Of a stretch of 64,000 nt of DNA, positions 23,867 through 34,955 are shown piece after piece; positions within the stretch are counted from its first letter, which is position 1, and the number at the start of each line of letters is the position of its first letter. This DNA is from Rotaria sordida (lineage: Eukaryota; Rotifera; Eurotatoria; Philodinida; Philodinidae). The stretch lies in NCBI GenBank assembly GCA_905250125.1, contig CAJNOL010000937.1, positions 3,022 to 67,021 of the forward strand, in the 5' to 3' direction. The notes beneath the pieces are model-generated. The model had not been told where the DNA came from. It ran no database searches and saw only the letters and a program-made list of their open reading frames with translations. A program made the translations under genes and the position numbers.

Positions 23867-24030
23867 TGAATTAAGTCAGTCTGTTTGGGACCTTGGTCTT
23901 TTTGCATAGCAACGCGAATTATATTGGTTAATCCAATTTGATTAAATCAGTCTGTTCGGGACCTTGGTCTTTAGTGCATAGCAATGCGAATTATATTGAT
24001 TAATTCACTGTCAATTAAGTCAGTCTGTTG
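23867..24030. repeat. Tandem repeat flanking the gap, unit ~72 bp
   Basis: About two and a third units are visible after the gap. Each starts TTAAGTCAGTCTGTT or a close variant, runs through GGGACCTTGGTCTTT and GCATAGCAACGCGAATTATA, and ends in a TTAAT-type stretch. The array is probably longer and collapsed into the N run. Confidence 0.8.
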
Positions 24031-24075
24031 GGGCCTTAGTTAATCATTGAGATATCTTCAAAATAAAAATTTTTA

Positions 24076-25098
24076 ATGGTAGAATCAAAGCTTCCTTCAT
24101 CATTATCTATTCTAATTGGATCATTTAATACTCATAAACGTTATCCTCCTGCTGATCTCAATCTTTCTTCATGGTTAATTCGTCATCCTATTACTCCTCA
24201 CATCATTGCTATAGGTCTTCAGGAATTACCCTCGGGTTTTTTCTTTCTTAGAAAAAAATCTCAAGATCAATGGATAGCATTAATCGAAAAAACTTTACCA
24301 AATTATAAATTACTTTCTTATATTCGATTAAATGGTAAAATATATTTTTTGTTATCTTCTCGATTTCCTCATTATTTATCATTTATATTTTAAGGAACAC
24401 TTCTTTTTATTTATATTCACTCATCATATTTTAATCAATGTTCAGCAATTGGTACTGCTCGAGTTCGAACAGTTAGGTTTTATTGATTTCTATTTAAAAA
24501 ATAAAATTATTTTTCTATTACAAAGGGTTTTATGAATTTATCTGGAAATAAAGGTGCTGTTGGTATTCGATTTGAATTTAATCAAACATCTTTATGTTTT
24601 ATAAACTGTCATTTATCATACGGTGAAGATTCTAAAGCATTTCATTCACGAAATAAACAATATTCATTAATTCATCAATCAATGTTATTTAAATCTCAAT
24701 GTAATCAATATCAATGGAATATAAATGATCATAATGGTATATTTTTCTTTGGTGATTTAAATTATCGACAAACAGTAACAAATCAAGATGAATTAAAAGA
24801 AAAAACAAATATATTAAAAACATATTCAGAATCACGTATTAAATTTCCACCAACATATAAATTTAAAGCTAATTCAAATTTATATGATCTCTCACGACGT
24901 CCATCATGGACAGATAGAATATTATATCGAGCAAAACAGTGTTATATAGAATCAATTAATTATTGGACAACATCGATGATTAAATTTAGTGATCATCGAC
25001 CTATTGCTAATTTATTCTCATTATGTTGGTACAACTGCACAAGAAGGAAACCGCGGCACCCACATTCTTTGATGTGCCCTATCAATCAGATCATTTAA
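24076..25098 (+). CDS. Inositol polyphosphate 5-phosphatase, copy 1
   Basis: The catalytic IPPc domain of an inositol polyphosphate/phosphoinositide 5-phosphatase. Exons read as 24076-24334, 24446-24471 and 24526-25098 give 285 residues in frame. Landmarks are ILIGSFNTH (the GTWN-type strand), IIAIGLQELP, RTGFMNLSGNKGAVGIRFEF, LCFINCHLS, FFFGDLNYR, KFPPTYKF, PSWTDRILYR and SDHRPIANLF. All catalytic and metal-binding positions are present, and there is no membrane segment or extra domain. The first exon frame continues into a strand resembling the family's LLVFVR segment (24335-24390) and then hits TAA with no GT donor. The only phase-compatible canonical donor is GTAAAA at 24335, which would skip that strand. 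The last ~20 residues differ from copy 2 because of an insertion. This copy may therefore be a gene or a very young pseudogene. Confidence 0.7.
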
Positions 25099-25131
25099 TA
25101 TAGAGAGTGTCGTTCTTCTGCAGTCGTAGCA
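25026..25131. mobile_element. ~105 bp insertion in phosphatase copy 1
   Basis: Alignment with copy 2 shows extra sequence between the shared GCTAATTTATTC and the shared TTTAATTCGTTGATTAAA. The insert is richer in G and C than its host (it contains AAACCGCGGCACCCACATTC) and is bounded by CATTA on both sides, which fits a 5-bp target duplication. It replaces the native last codons with a new C-terminus ending at 25098. Confidence 0.6.
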
Positions 25132-26133
25132 TTACATTTAATTCGTTGATTAAAAAAAAGTTCAAATATATACATATATTTCCTTTTTGATTTTCTATTA
25201 TAGATGGTTTTATTAAACCGTTTATGGATATATTTGTAATGTATTGACATTAACTATTGCTTTCTTTTTCTATTTCCTTTCTTTTTCGTTTCTGTTGATT
25301 TTCGTATTTCTTTTCGTTTTATCTTGGTAATACGCCAAACGTATATATATATACGTGTGTGTTGTTTTCCTTTTCGTTCTTTCATTTTATTTTTATTTTC
25401 TCATGATCTCAACTATACCTTGTATTGTTGATCAAGCTCAAAAAAACATTATATTTTAACCTTAATCTTGTTCTCTATTACGTATTAATATATTGTCTAT
25501 TACGTAATAATGTTATCTACTACGCTATATCATTGTCTATTGCAATAGATATATATATTCTTTTTTTTCATAATAAACTTAGCATTTACGTATTTACCTG
25601 AATACAGGACAATAACACAACATCTGTGCAGGTATATCTCAAATGAAAGAGCATTTGAAATGGTATAAATCGACTAACCAATCCTCTGCATGCATAGCAA
25701 AGCACTAGAATCAATGAATGAATGCAATGCGATGCATACTTTTCATATGATTCATCTTTCATGAAAGTCACACCGAAGAAATTTGTTGTTGATCTTCTGC
25801 GATTGATAAAACTCCAAATGATTAGAGGAAACTTTGACAACAAAAATCAATCTGATTTTTCTGATGATAATAAAAAATGAATCGATCTCTGATGTTAAGT
25901 AGTTTTCGAAATATCTTCAAAACTAGCGTCATCTACAACAAAATTTTATTCAGATCGCCAGAAAGATATTTCATCAAAAGCTACACCAAAGATATTTGAA
26001 GTAAGAAAAATTAATTTGGTTTTTTTGTAAAATTTTTATCCAATCATTTTGAGTTTCATTAAATCAACTGAAAAGTAAATGTCGATAACCGCTCTAGTTA
26101 ATCATCGAGATATCTTCAAAATAAAAATTTTTA
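25132..26133. other. Spacer between the two phosphatase copies
   Basis: Begins with the rest of the duplicated unit. The segment at 25190-25245 still matches the first codons of the oxidoreductase gene that follows copy 2, but it stops after about 11 codons. It then holds AT-rich DNA with repeated ATTGTCTATTACGTA-like words (25465-25550), copy B of the 85-bp repeat, and no gene. Confidence 0.6.
25622..25712 (+). repeat. 85-bp dispersed repeat, copy B
   Basis: Nearly identical to 23148-23231, including CATTTGAAATGGTATAAATC and CGACTAACCAATCC. The copy lies between the two phosphatase duplicates. Confidence 0.8.
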
Positions 26134-27099
26134 ATGGTAGACTCACAACTTCCTTCATCATCATCTATTCTAATTGGATCATTTAATACTCATAAACGTT
26201 ATCCTCCTGCTGATCTCAATCTTTCTTCATGGTTAATTCATCAATCTATTACTCCTCACATCATTGCTATAGGTCTTCAAGAATTACCCTCGGGTTTTTT
26301 CTTTCTTAAAAAGAAATCTCAAGATCAATGGATAGAATTAATCGAAAAAACTTTACCAAATTATAAATTACTTTCTTATATTCGATTAAATGGTAAAACA
26401 TATTTTTTGTTATCTTCTCGATTTCCTCATCATTTATCGTTTATATTTTAAGGAATAATTCTTTTTATTTATATTCAATCATCATATTTTAATCAATGTT
26501 CAGCAATTGGTACTGCTCGAGTTCGAACAGTTAGGTTTTATTGATTTCTATTTAAAAAATAAAATTATTTTTCTATTACAAAGGGTTTTATGAATTTATT
26601 TGGAAATAAAGGTGCTGTTGGTATTCGATTTGAATTTAATCAAACATCTTTATGTTTTATAAACTGTCATTTATCACAGGGTGAAAATTCTCATGCATTT
26701 CATTTACGAAATAAACAATATTCATTAATTCATCAATCAATGTTATTTAAATCTCAATGTAATCAATATCAACGGAATATAAATGACCATAATGGTATAT
26801 TTTTCTTTGGTGATTTAAATTATCGACAAACAGAAACAAATCAAGATGAATTAAAAGAAAAAACAAATATATTAAAAACATATTCAGAATCAGATATTAA
26901 ATTTCCACCAACATATAAATATAAACTTAATTCAAATTCATATGATCTCTCACGACGTTCATCATGGACAGATAGAATATTATATCGAACAAAACAATGT
27001 TATATACAATCAATTAATTATTGGACAACATCGATGATTAAATTTAGTGATCATCGACCTATTGCTAATTTATTCTTATTATTACGTTTAATTCGTTGA
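26134..27099 (+). CDS. Inositol polyphosphate 5-phosphatase, copy 2
   Basis: Exons 26134-26392, 26504-26529 and 26584-27099 give 266 residues in frame. The same IPPc landmarks as copy 1 are present: GLQELP, RTGFMNLFGNKGAVGIRF, FFFGDLNYR, SSWTDRILYR and SDHRPIANLF. It dephosphorylates the 5-position of inositol phosphates or phosphoinositides by family, and the exact substrate cannot be read. Overall similarity to copy 1 is very high in exons, introns and about 40 bp of upstream DNA, so the duplication is recent. It shares with copy 1 the in-frame TAA after the LLSSRFPHHLSFIF strand and the lack of a donor there. Only about 60 bp separate it from the downstream oxidoreductase on the same strand, a spacing short enough that read-through or a shared promoter is conceivable. 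Confidence 0.72.
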
Positions 27100-27157
27100 T
27101 TAAAAAAAAAAAAGTTCAAATATATACATATATTTCCTTTTTGATTTTCTATTATAG

Positions 27158-29715
27158 ATGGCTTTATTAAATCGTTTATGGACACATTTTAGTGGTGATA
27201 CAAAACAATTACATAAACAAACAGATGCATTTAAAATTGGAATACTCGGTGCAGCTAATATTTGTAATATAGCATTAATTAATCCAGCAAGTAAATTATC
27301 GAATATTTTAATCTATGGTATTGCTGCTAGAAATCGACAAAAAGCTGAAGCATTTGCAAGAAAACATCATATACCGAAAGTAAAATTTGAATTATAATGA
27401 GTGCACCAGAATTAATATTTCTCTAAATATTTCGTCAAAGTTCATGGCTATGCGTTAATCGTTTTTTTTTAAAGAATTCCGATTCAATTTTCTACAGAAA
27501 CGTATTACAAGTTTTGCTACTAAAAATGTTAAGCAAAAAACTTAGACACTACGAGATTTCAACATAAGCAACATTCACGTATTCGTTGAAGTTTTCAACT
27601 AACGAAAAAGAAATGAATAAAACTCTTGTAGCACTTTAAAAGTTTTATATTAGGATAGTAAAATGTTTCTATTAATACTTGCAATGTAAATAAATTATTT
27701 CTTGTTGCAGGCTGTAGAAAAATAAGCGATTTGAGGAGACTCTCAGAAAAATTTGTATTAATCGACGAAAAAGAAAAAGAATCAATATAACCCAATTATA
27801 TTTCAATTTCAAGAGACATGATTGGTGCATTAGCCTAAAATGGTAGAATTTGTATACGAGCTCTTTATTTAGGTACATCGTACAAAACAGACAAAATTTT
27901 ATGCGTTTTTAGCTTAGTTTTTATAAAGTGATGTTTGCGTCAAAAAAAAATAACTTGATTGAAACAAACTTCAGTGTACATCATGAGAAAGAATGCACTT
28001 ATGAGGGAACTACCCAGAGTGATATCCATTGTTTGAGTGAGATCTTGATAAGAGTAGAAAAATCATAAAAAGATTCGTGCCCATCGGTTTCTGAAGCCGA
28101 GTTATGATCGTTTTACTGAGTTTTCGATCCAACTTTAAGTATTTACCGAAAAATCAAATAATGGAATTTCGACATACAATTTTGCTCAACGACAGATCTA
28201 ATGATCTATTGAATATTCTGAAAGTTTCAGTCGAAAAGAATGTTTCTTTGTTCAGATATTGAATTTTCAAGTAAATATTACCGAGAATCATCAGACCTAT
28301 CTATGAGCAAAATTTATATCAAAATTCTTTTCTTCGATTACTCGGCATATATCTAAGGCTGGATCGAAGATTCAATAAAACGGTCATAACTCAGCTTCAG
28401 AGGCCTATGAACAAGAACCCTGTTAGGATTTTTATAGTCTTACTGAGATCTCTTTGCGAACTCAATATGAACTTCAACGGTAAGTATCAGTCCGGATGAT
28501 TTCCATGGTAGTAAAAAATGCTGTATTGTTTTCAAAAAAAACCTTTAAAACTTCGGTATGTTAGAGTGTCGCTGTATTAGTCATCTAATACTTCTGTTTA
28601 ACATTTTGCAATAAAACTTGTGATATTTCTTGTAGAAAATTGAATTGTGAATCTTTTCTTTTTGAAAAAAAGAAAGATTAGGGCATGGTGACGAACCTTG
28701 ACGAAACACTAAGAGGATCATTTATTCTGCCGTATCTGTTCAATGAGTTTTTTGTATTTAAACAAAAAAAATTTTTTTTCATTTTTAGGTTTATGATAGT
28801 TATGATGAATTATTAGCTGATCCCGATATAACTATGATTTATAATCCGTTACCTAATGGCCTTCATCATCAATGGACACTGAAAGCTTTACGTGCTGGTA
28901 AACATGTACTCTGTGAAAAACCATTATCGAATAATGCTAATGAAACACGTGAAATGGTTGAAGAAGCTCAAAAACAAAATCGTTTACTCGTCGAAGCATT
29001 TCATTATAGATATCATCCATTTTGTAATGAAACATTGAAAAATATTATTTCGAATAAAGATGAAATTGGTTCTATTCAAAATATCTCTGGTATTATGACT
29101 GTTTCATCTTCAATGTTTAAAAATGATGATATTCGATTTCAATATTCTCTTGGTGGTGGAGCTCAAATGGATCTTGGTTGTTATTTAGTATCAATGTGTC
29201 GTTTTATTGTTAATACTCACAATAATCATAATGATAATGATGATGAAGGTTCATTTGAAGTTCAAAAAGCTGAACCATTACGAATATCTTCAACAAATCC
29301 TCAAATTGATTATGGTATGAGAAGTGATTTATTATTAGATGGTATAAAATGTAATATTTATTGTGAATTTACAAATAATTGGTCATTTTTTAAACAACAA
29401 ATTATAATCGAATGTGAACATGCAATAATAACAGTTTATAATCTTATTGCACCTGTTTTTTATCATTATTTAACTATACGAGAACGAAAAACTAATCAAA
29501 CACGTACAATAAAAAATTATGCTGATAATCAGTCAACTTATTATTATCAATTAAAAGCATTTATAGATGCTGTTAAAATGATTCAAGATGGAAATTCAAT
29601 TGATAAAGCATATGAAATAGTATATACAAGTAGAAAAAGTTCTATTCGTAATATGGAAATAATTGATGAAATTTATCGTAAAGCTGGACTTGTTGTACGA
29701 GGAACACCAATTTAA
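27158..29715 (+). CDS. DHDH: Gfo/Idh/MocA oxidoreductase, dihydrodiol dehydrogenase-like
   Basis: Two exons (27158-27379 and 28789-29715) give 382 residues. The N-terminal Rossmann fold starts at KIGILGAANIC (the GxGxxx nucleotide-binding turn). It is followed by YGIAARNRQKAEAFARKH, MIYNPLPNGLHHQWTLKAL and GKHVLCEKPLSNN, the EKP motif of the family, with the catalytic-region sequence VEAFHYRYHPF. The C-terminal domain contains GGGAQMDLGCYLVSM. The closest match in layout is animal trans-1,2-dihydrobenzene-1,2-diol dehydrogenase (DHDH), a cytosolic NADP-dependent sugar/diol oxidoreductase. Other Gfo/Idh/MocA members are possible. The single intron is 1409 nt and carries a foldback element. The stop codon overlaps that of the convergent gene on the minus strand. 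Confidence 0.85.
28071..28417. mobile_element. Foldback family member A, in the DHDH-like intron
   Basis: Arms at about 28071-28150 and 28341-28417 are imperfect inverted copies: CTGAAGCCGAGTTATGATCG against CGGTCATAACTCAGCTTCAG, and TTTTCGATCCAAC against CTGGATCGAAGA. Sequence related to the core and right flank recurs at 52598-52965 and about 33540-33690, so this is a dispersed family. No coding capacity. Confidence 0.75.
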
Positions 29716-32700
29716 TTACATGATAATTTATTTGATAAATAAAGATTTTCTTTGTATTGATCTATAGAAAAAATTTTTGTGTGTATATGTATTAATATGA
29801 AAAAAAAAGTATGCTTTTTCTTTTGTTTTATACTGAGAATGTTTTGTTCTGGAATCCAATTAATATTTTTTATATCATAATTATGAATAGTTGATCGTTT
29901 TTTATGATTACTAAATTTGATTATTGAAATTTCATTTTCATTTAATTTATTTGTTTGAAGATATTTTATATATGAATTACGTATAAAAATTTCATTTGGA
30001 AATATATCAAGAAAATCTTCACGAAGTTTTTCAAATATCATTGGAGCAAAAGAACCAAGTTCTTTAAAACGATTTTTTGGAACTTTGACAAAAAACAAAA
30101 ACAAAAATCAAAATAATGAAATTATTTAATCATAATACAAAATCAATATTACTTGAAATAATATCGACTATACTACGAGTGAGATACCATGAATGAATTG
30201 TTGTTGATTCAAATCCAAAATAATGTCCATTTGAAAGAATAAATATTTCAAGAAAACGCCATGTAGTTTTTAGTTTTGAATTTTGTTGAAGATTTGATTT
30301 ATTTTCTAAATTTGAATTTGATATGATTACTGAAAGATTTAAAGCTGTTAATGAAGAACAATTACTAATATTCATGGAATCATTTAATGAATTCAATATT
30401 GAATCGTTATCATTACTTGGATGATATTGATCTAAAATATAAAAATAAATTAGATTAGAAAAATAATCTTGTATATATTTAAATAAATTTTCATATAGTA
30501 TATTTTATTGATAGTAAGACTAATACATCAAATTACTGATACCTGTTGTATTTATCTGTTTAATTTTTGCTTTATTATTCTTTTTATTATTTAATTTCTG
30601 ATAATATTGACTGTATTCTGGATGTTTAATTATAATGGATGGAAAATCAAGTAGACGTACAAAAGAAATTTGACCATGTAAAATAAAATATAAATTTTCA
30701 TGTTCATATTCTTCATTTCCATAAATAATTTCATCAATTGAATATTGTTTATAACTAGACCATTTTAACTACTAACAAAATTTATTGAAATTTATCAAAA
30801 AATAAAAATAATAATAAAAAAAAACAAACTTACAATATAATTCAAAATATCATTTCGCCATTGAATACTACTAAATATTGATTGTATTCGAAATTGTTCA
30901 AGTAATGATTTTTTCATTATATCAGATAAATAATTTTCATAAGCCTTTTTATTATATATATATAAAATAAATAAATTAAGAAAAATATTCATTTATAATT
31001 TACTCTAATATCTCTTGAAAAAAATCCTATTAAATTACAATAATTTATTTCATTTGTTATTAAACCATTTATATGATAATAATTTATTAATTGAAGAGAA
31101 TCATCTCCATATACATCACCAATATTTAATCGATGACCAAATACTGTTGTTTGATTCGTTTCGAGTAATAAGATACATTGACATGTAATAAAAAAAAAAT
31201 CTCAATTTTTTAAAAGAATAAAAAAATAAAAAAATATTTAAATTACCATAAACAATTATATAAACAAGAAATGAAGGAAAATTTTGCCGAGTGAGGATTG
31301 TATTTGGTTGATAAGTAAAAAGTAAAAGTGAACGAGCTAAAATTTCAGATGAATTAATAATACAAATAAAAAAACAAACATCAATAATTAGATTAATCAA
31401 CCAGCATAACGACGAACATTCGTAGGTAAATGACGAAGACTCTCACAACGGTTCAATAGATGTTCTAGAACTTCAATATCATGTGTAGTACGTTGGCGTG
31501 GTGCCTTAAATTAAAAAAAAAAGAGAATTTATAAAACACGATCTAAAAGAAGTATAGAAGTAAAAATTTGTACCTCTCCTCCACAGACTGTGACAGACGT
31601 TGCTGATATACGACCACAGACCGTTAGAGAACTGCAAGACACGCCATTTTGACAAATCTCTAATCTATTCTGCTGGTATTTTGATAACCTGACCTTGCCT
31701 CGAGACTTTATTTCATAACCTTTAAACTGCTCTGGTTGGCACTAGAGAAAGATCCAAATTAATGGAATTTTATTCAATTCGTTTCAATCATAAAGCAAAC
31801 AAAAACAACACTAAATATCTCGAAAATTTCTAATCACCAACAATATCTGAATTTAATGATTGTCTTCTTTTTTATATATAAAATTTGATCTGATGAACTG
31901 AACACATGTTCCCATATAGCTGAACTTGTAGGAATTCCAAATAAAAGATTATTCCTAAAAGATCATTTGAGACTTATCTAATCTAGAACGTTTTATTCAT
32001 AGTAGAATCAAAAGCTGACTTATAACCACAATCCTCTTTCACATCTCATGCAACTTGTCACATAACATTATTTTACACAAGTAAATCGTTTTTCTTTGTT
32101 TTTTTGGCGCCTTATTGACGATGTTAAACTTTGTTATAGATATTACAGATGAAAGTTAAAATTAGAAAACTAAATATACATTTGAGTAGCCATATGTGTG
32201 AAGAATAGACTAGCAATACATCTGTTTCTGTTGAATGTTTTGCAGCCAATCTAATTTAGTTGTCAGGTTATTTGTACTTCTATCTTTTTTCGTAGTGTAT
32301 AATTTTAGCAAAGGTCTCGACAATATCTAACGTCTAAAAATATTCGCAAGCTAACCGGTTACGACACTTTTACGCTACAAGGCTCTACAGAACGTATATT
32401 AATAATGTCTCATTACATGATAAGACCTACTTTCTTATTGAATTTCTGGAGAAATATAATAAAAAGATGGTAAAGAGCTGTGTCTCAAAATAGATAGAAT
32501 AAAATAATCTATCTGTGATTAACAACATCGTGTTTCACAATTTAATCCCGGAGAGATCGTAGTAACAGCTTTTCTTTTATAAATATTAAAGAGAAAAATT
32601 TTCTTTCTTTAATTATTAACCTTAGTAATTGCTGATAATGTTGCTTTTGTCATTAAACCACCAATTTGACGAGACATTCGAAATGGTTGAATAAAATGAG

Positions 32701-33208
32701 TAGTAGATTTTATTGTTTGTAAATTATTTAATTCCGTTGATTGTGAAATTGTTAAATTTTTTTTTGATAGATCTGATTTTGTTTCAATTAGACTACTAAC
32801 TGTAGATAAATTATTAATGGAAGTTTTATCGTCTAAATTCATTTTTGATTCATTATTTTCGAATGTAATTGCCGAAGGAAATCCTTTCATTTTTAAAAAT
32901 TAAAAAAAAATAAAACAAATTCTCTTTTTTTTTCTTGAATTCATACGATTATTTTGTGAAGGAAAATGTTTTATTGTATTATAAAACTGAAAAAGTACTC
33001 GACCAATTAATGGATTTTCATAAATACATCGTTTTATATGTTCAATATAATGAAGAATTGAAGAAATTTTTATACACTGTTGTTGTTGTTGTTGTTGTTC
33101 TTTTGCCATTTCACGTTCGCGAATACATTGTCGAATTCGTTCAATTAAACGATTAAAATTTGATGTTTTATTATATATATACGATTCGTTATTAACTATA
33201 AAACTCAT
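29712..33208 (-). CDS. Cyclic-nucleotide-binding-domain protein (CNBD2-like)
   Basis: Ten exons (33208-32947, 32883-32621, 31741-31574, 31504-31402, 31336-31247, 31200-31004, 30944-30834, 30768-30543, 30431-30153, 30082-29712) sum to 2070 nt, 689 residues. The N-terminus has a basic helix (RLIERIRQCIRER) and a Gln run. The middle has two segments with the layout of cyclic-nucleotide-binding folds. The first has HLPTNVRRYA, then QNFPSFLVYIIVYG, and a GDVYGDDSL patch. The second has SIFSSIQWRNDILNYI, then YSIDEIIYGNEEYEHENLYF and ILHGQISFVRLL. The C-terminal part is Lys/Asn-rich. The order recalls cNMP-binding proteins such as CNBD2, but the phosphate-binding cassette residues are poorly preserved, so ligand binding is uncertain. 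Exon 3 (31574-31741) has unusual composition and may be alternative. The exon 5-6 junction is the least certain. Confidence 0.6.
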
Positions 33209-33349
33209 ATTTATTATTCTTGCCGCCTTTATGAAACAAAAAAACTTCGAAATTGTCTGACAATATTCATTCTTATATCATTATCTTAATCATAAACAAC
33301 GATATTTTATTGGAATTATTCATGAATGTGTTAGAATATCCTACAAGTT

Positions 33350-33690
33350 TTAGTCAAAGCATATAGTTCCTTCTCGACATATTAAATGCTGAAGAAAAGT
33401 TGACTTTATGACTGTTTTTGTAATATTTGATTGTTATTTTTTTTTGAATATTCGATAATTCGAGTAGGAACTATATGCTTTGATTAAAGCTTTCAGACAA
33501 AAATTCCTTCATTTTGATTTTTCCATGAATATCTTGATATAAACCGAAAATTCGATAAAAAGCCGGTTATAGCTCCATTGAGAAGGTCTATGCGGATGAG
33601 TCCTTTCAGATCTTTTCTAGTTACACTGAGTCTTACCTATGAGCAAAATATCACTTCGATTGACGATTAACAGTTGGATATGTTCACTAG
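33350..33690. mobile_element. Foldback family member C
   Basis: An inverted pair AAGCATATAGTTCCT (about 33358) and AGGAACTATATGCTTTG (about 33466) brackets the first part. The second part (GGTTATAGCTCCATTGAGAAG through GAGTCTTACCTATGAGCAAA) is related to the right arm and flank of member A (GGTCATAACTCAGCTTCAG, and ACCTATCTATGAGCAAA near 28300). It is more decayed than member A. Confidence 0.5.
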
Positions 33691-34439
33691 TAAATACTAA
33701 CAAGGTGATTAATTCGAGTTTTTGAAAGAATTATCATTGCATAAATTGAATAATTAAAAATTAGAGAGAGAGAGAGCATTGCAAAAAAGACTTGACGTTT
33801 ATTTCTCAATAAAAATCATTTTTATTTTAGTAATTTTCTCAATACTCTATGTATAATTTGTCAATTTTTTCTTCTTAATCTTAAACATTTGGTATACATT
33901 AAATAAAAGCTGCCATTTATGTGGTTATTATAAATATTAGACGGTCAGTACTAAAGTTACTAGTAATTAATTGTAAAATGGTCAGTTTATTAAATATAAG
34001 TAGCAGTAAAAAATTTCAATTTATGCCAGTAAGAAATACAAAATTTATCAGTAGAATATAAATTTAAATAAATCAAAAAATCACAGAATAGAAAAGAAGA
34101 AATTTAAAGAATAATCGAAAAAAAAAATAAAACAAAAATTGAATTATTGTATTATTAAAGTAGACTTAGCCATTGCTTTTCTACCTCTTTTTCTTCTCTT
34201 ACTGATCGGCACTGTCTTTGCTACTACTGGTGCTTTATAATATTTTAAACGAATAACTATACCCACATACACCCTCTTTGTATACCAATCGAAAGACTAT
34301 TGAAGATCAATTGAAAATCTTTTGTTTTTTCATTTGAGCACATTACTAAACCAAATAGATGAAATGCTTGATTCAAATCAATTGTTCCAATAACTAATAT
34401 TGGAACACTTTGTCACGTACTATCTATGTTTTTGATTAC

Positions 34440-34740
34440 AATCGAAGTGTAACGCAGTTACACGTAATTGCGATTCTTTCATTTTAACTACACGAAACTG
34501 CATTACAATTTTTCACATTTACGATTGAAATATGACGTAGTCACGCTTTAACCAACGTCATATTTCTATCACAATGGCAAAAAAACTACGAGGTAGTTAC
34601 GATGAAAATATCGTGGTTGTGCGTAATTCACGACTTTTCTGTCGTGACTACGCGTAACTACGTCATAATTTTTCGTAATTACAAGTCACAATACAATCGC
34701 TACTACAGCTTAATTGCGTCGCAGTTGCTAAAAATGAGAC
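34440..34740. repeat. Cluster of short palindromic TACG/GTAATTAC words
   Basis: About 300 bp in which words such as GTAATTGCG, CGTAATTAC, CGTAACTACG, ACGTAGT and ACGTCATA recur on both strands every 15-30 bp. They produce many small inverted repeats without a fixed unit length. No open frame of significance is present. Confidence 0.5.
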
Positions 34741-34955
34741 AATGTGGGCAATTTATCAGTAACATCAGCAAGTATATTTTATGACGTAGATATAACGTTG
34801 AGCAAACAAATAGATGACATAAAGATACAAAATTTGTTTTCACTATCATCTCCTACATCTTCATACTCTTCATCATCATATAATATCTTGTATGATACAA
34901 CAAAAGATTTGTTTTCACCAATTAGAATATTTTGATTATTTTCATACCATTACTA

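Larger units (their letters stand above)
33209..34955. other. Gene-free stretch with repeats
   Basis: Contains foldback family member C (about 33350-33690), a GA microsatellite near 33763, and an unusual cluster of TACG/GTAAT palindromic words at 34440-34740. No exon seen. Confidence 0.5.

Noticed and set aside
32935..33156. Plus-strand frame with a Val run
   Set aside because: It is antisense to exon 1 of the cyclic-nucleotide-domain gene. The Val run is the complement of its Gln codons.
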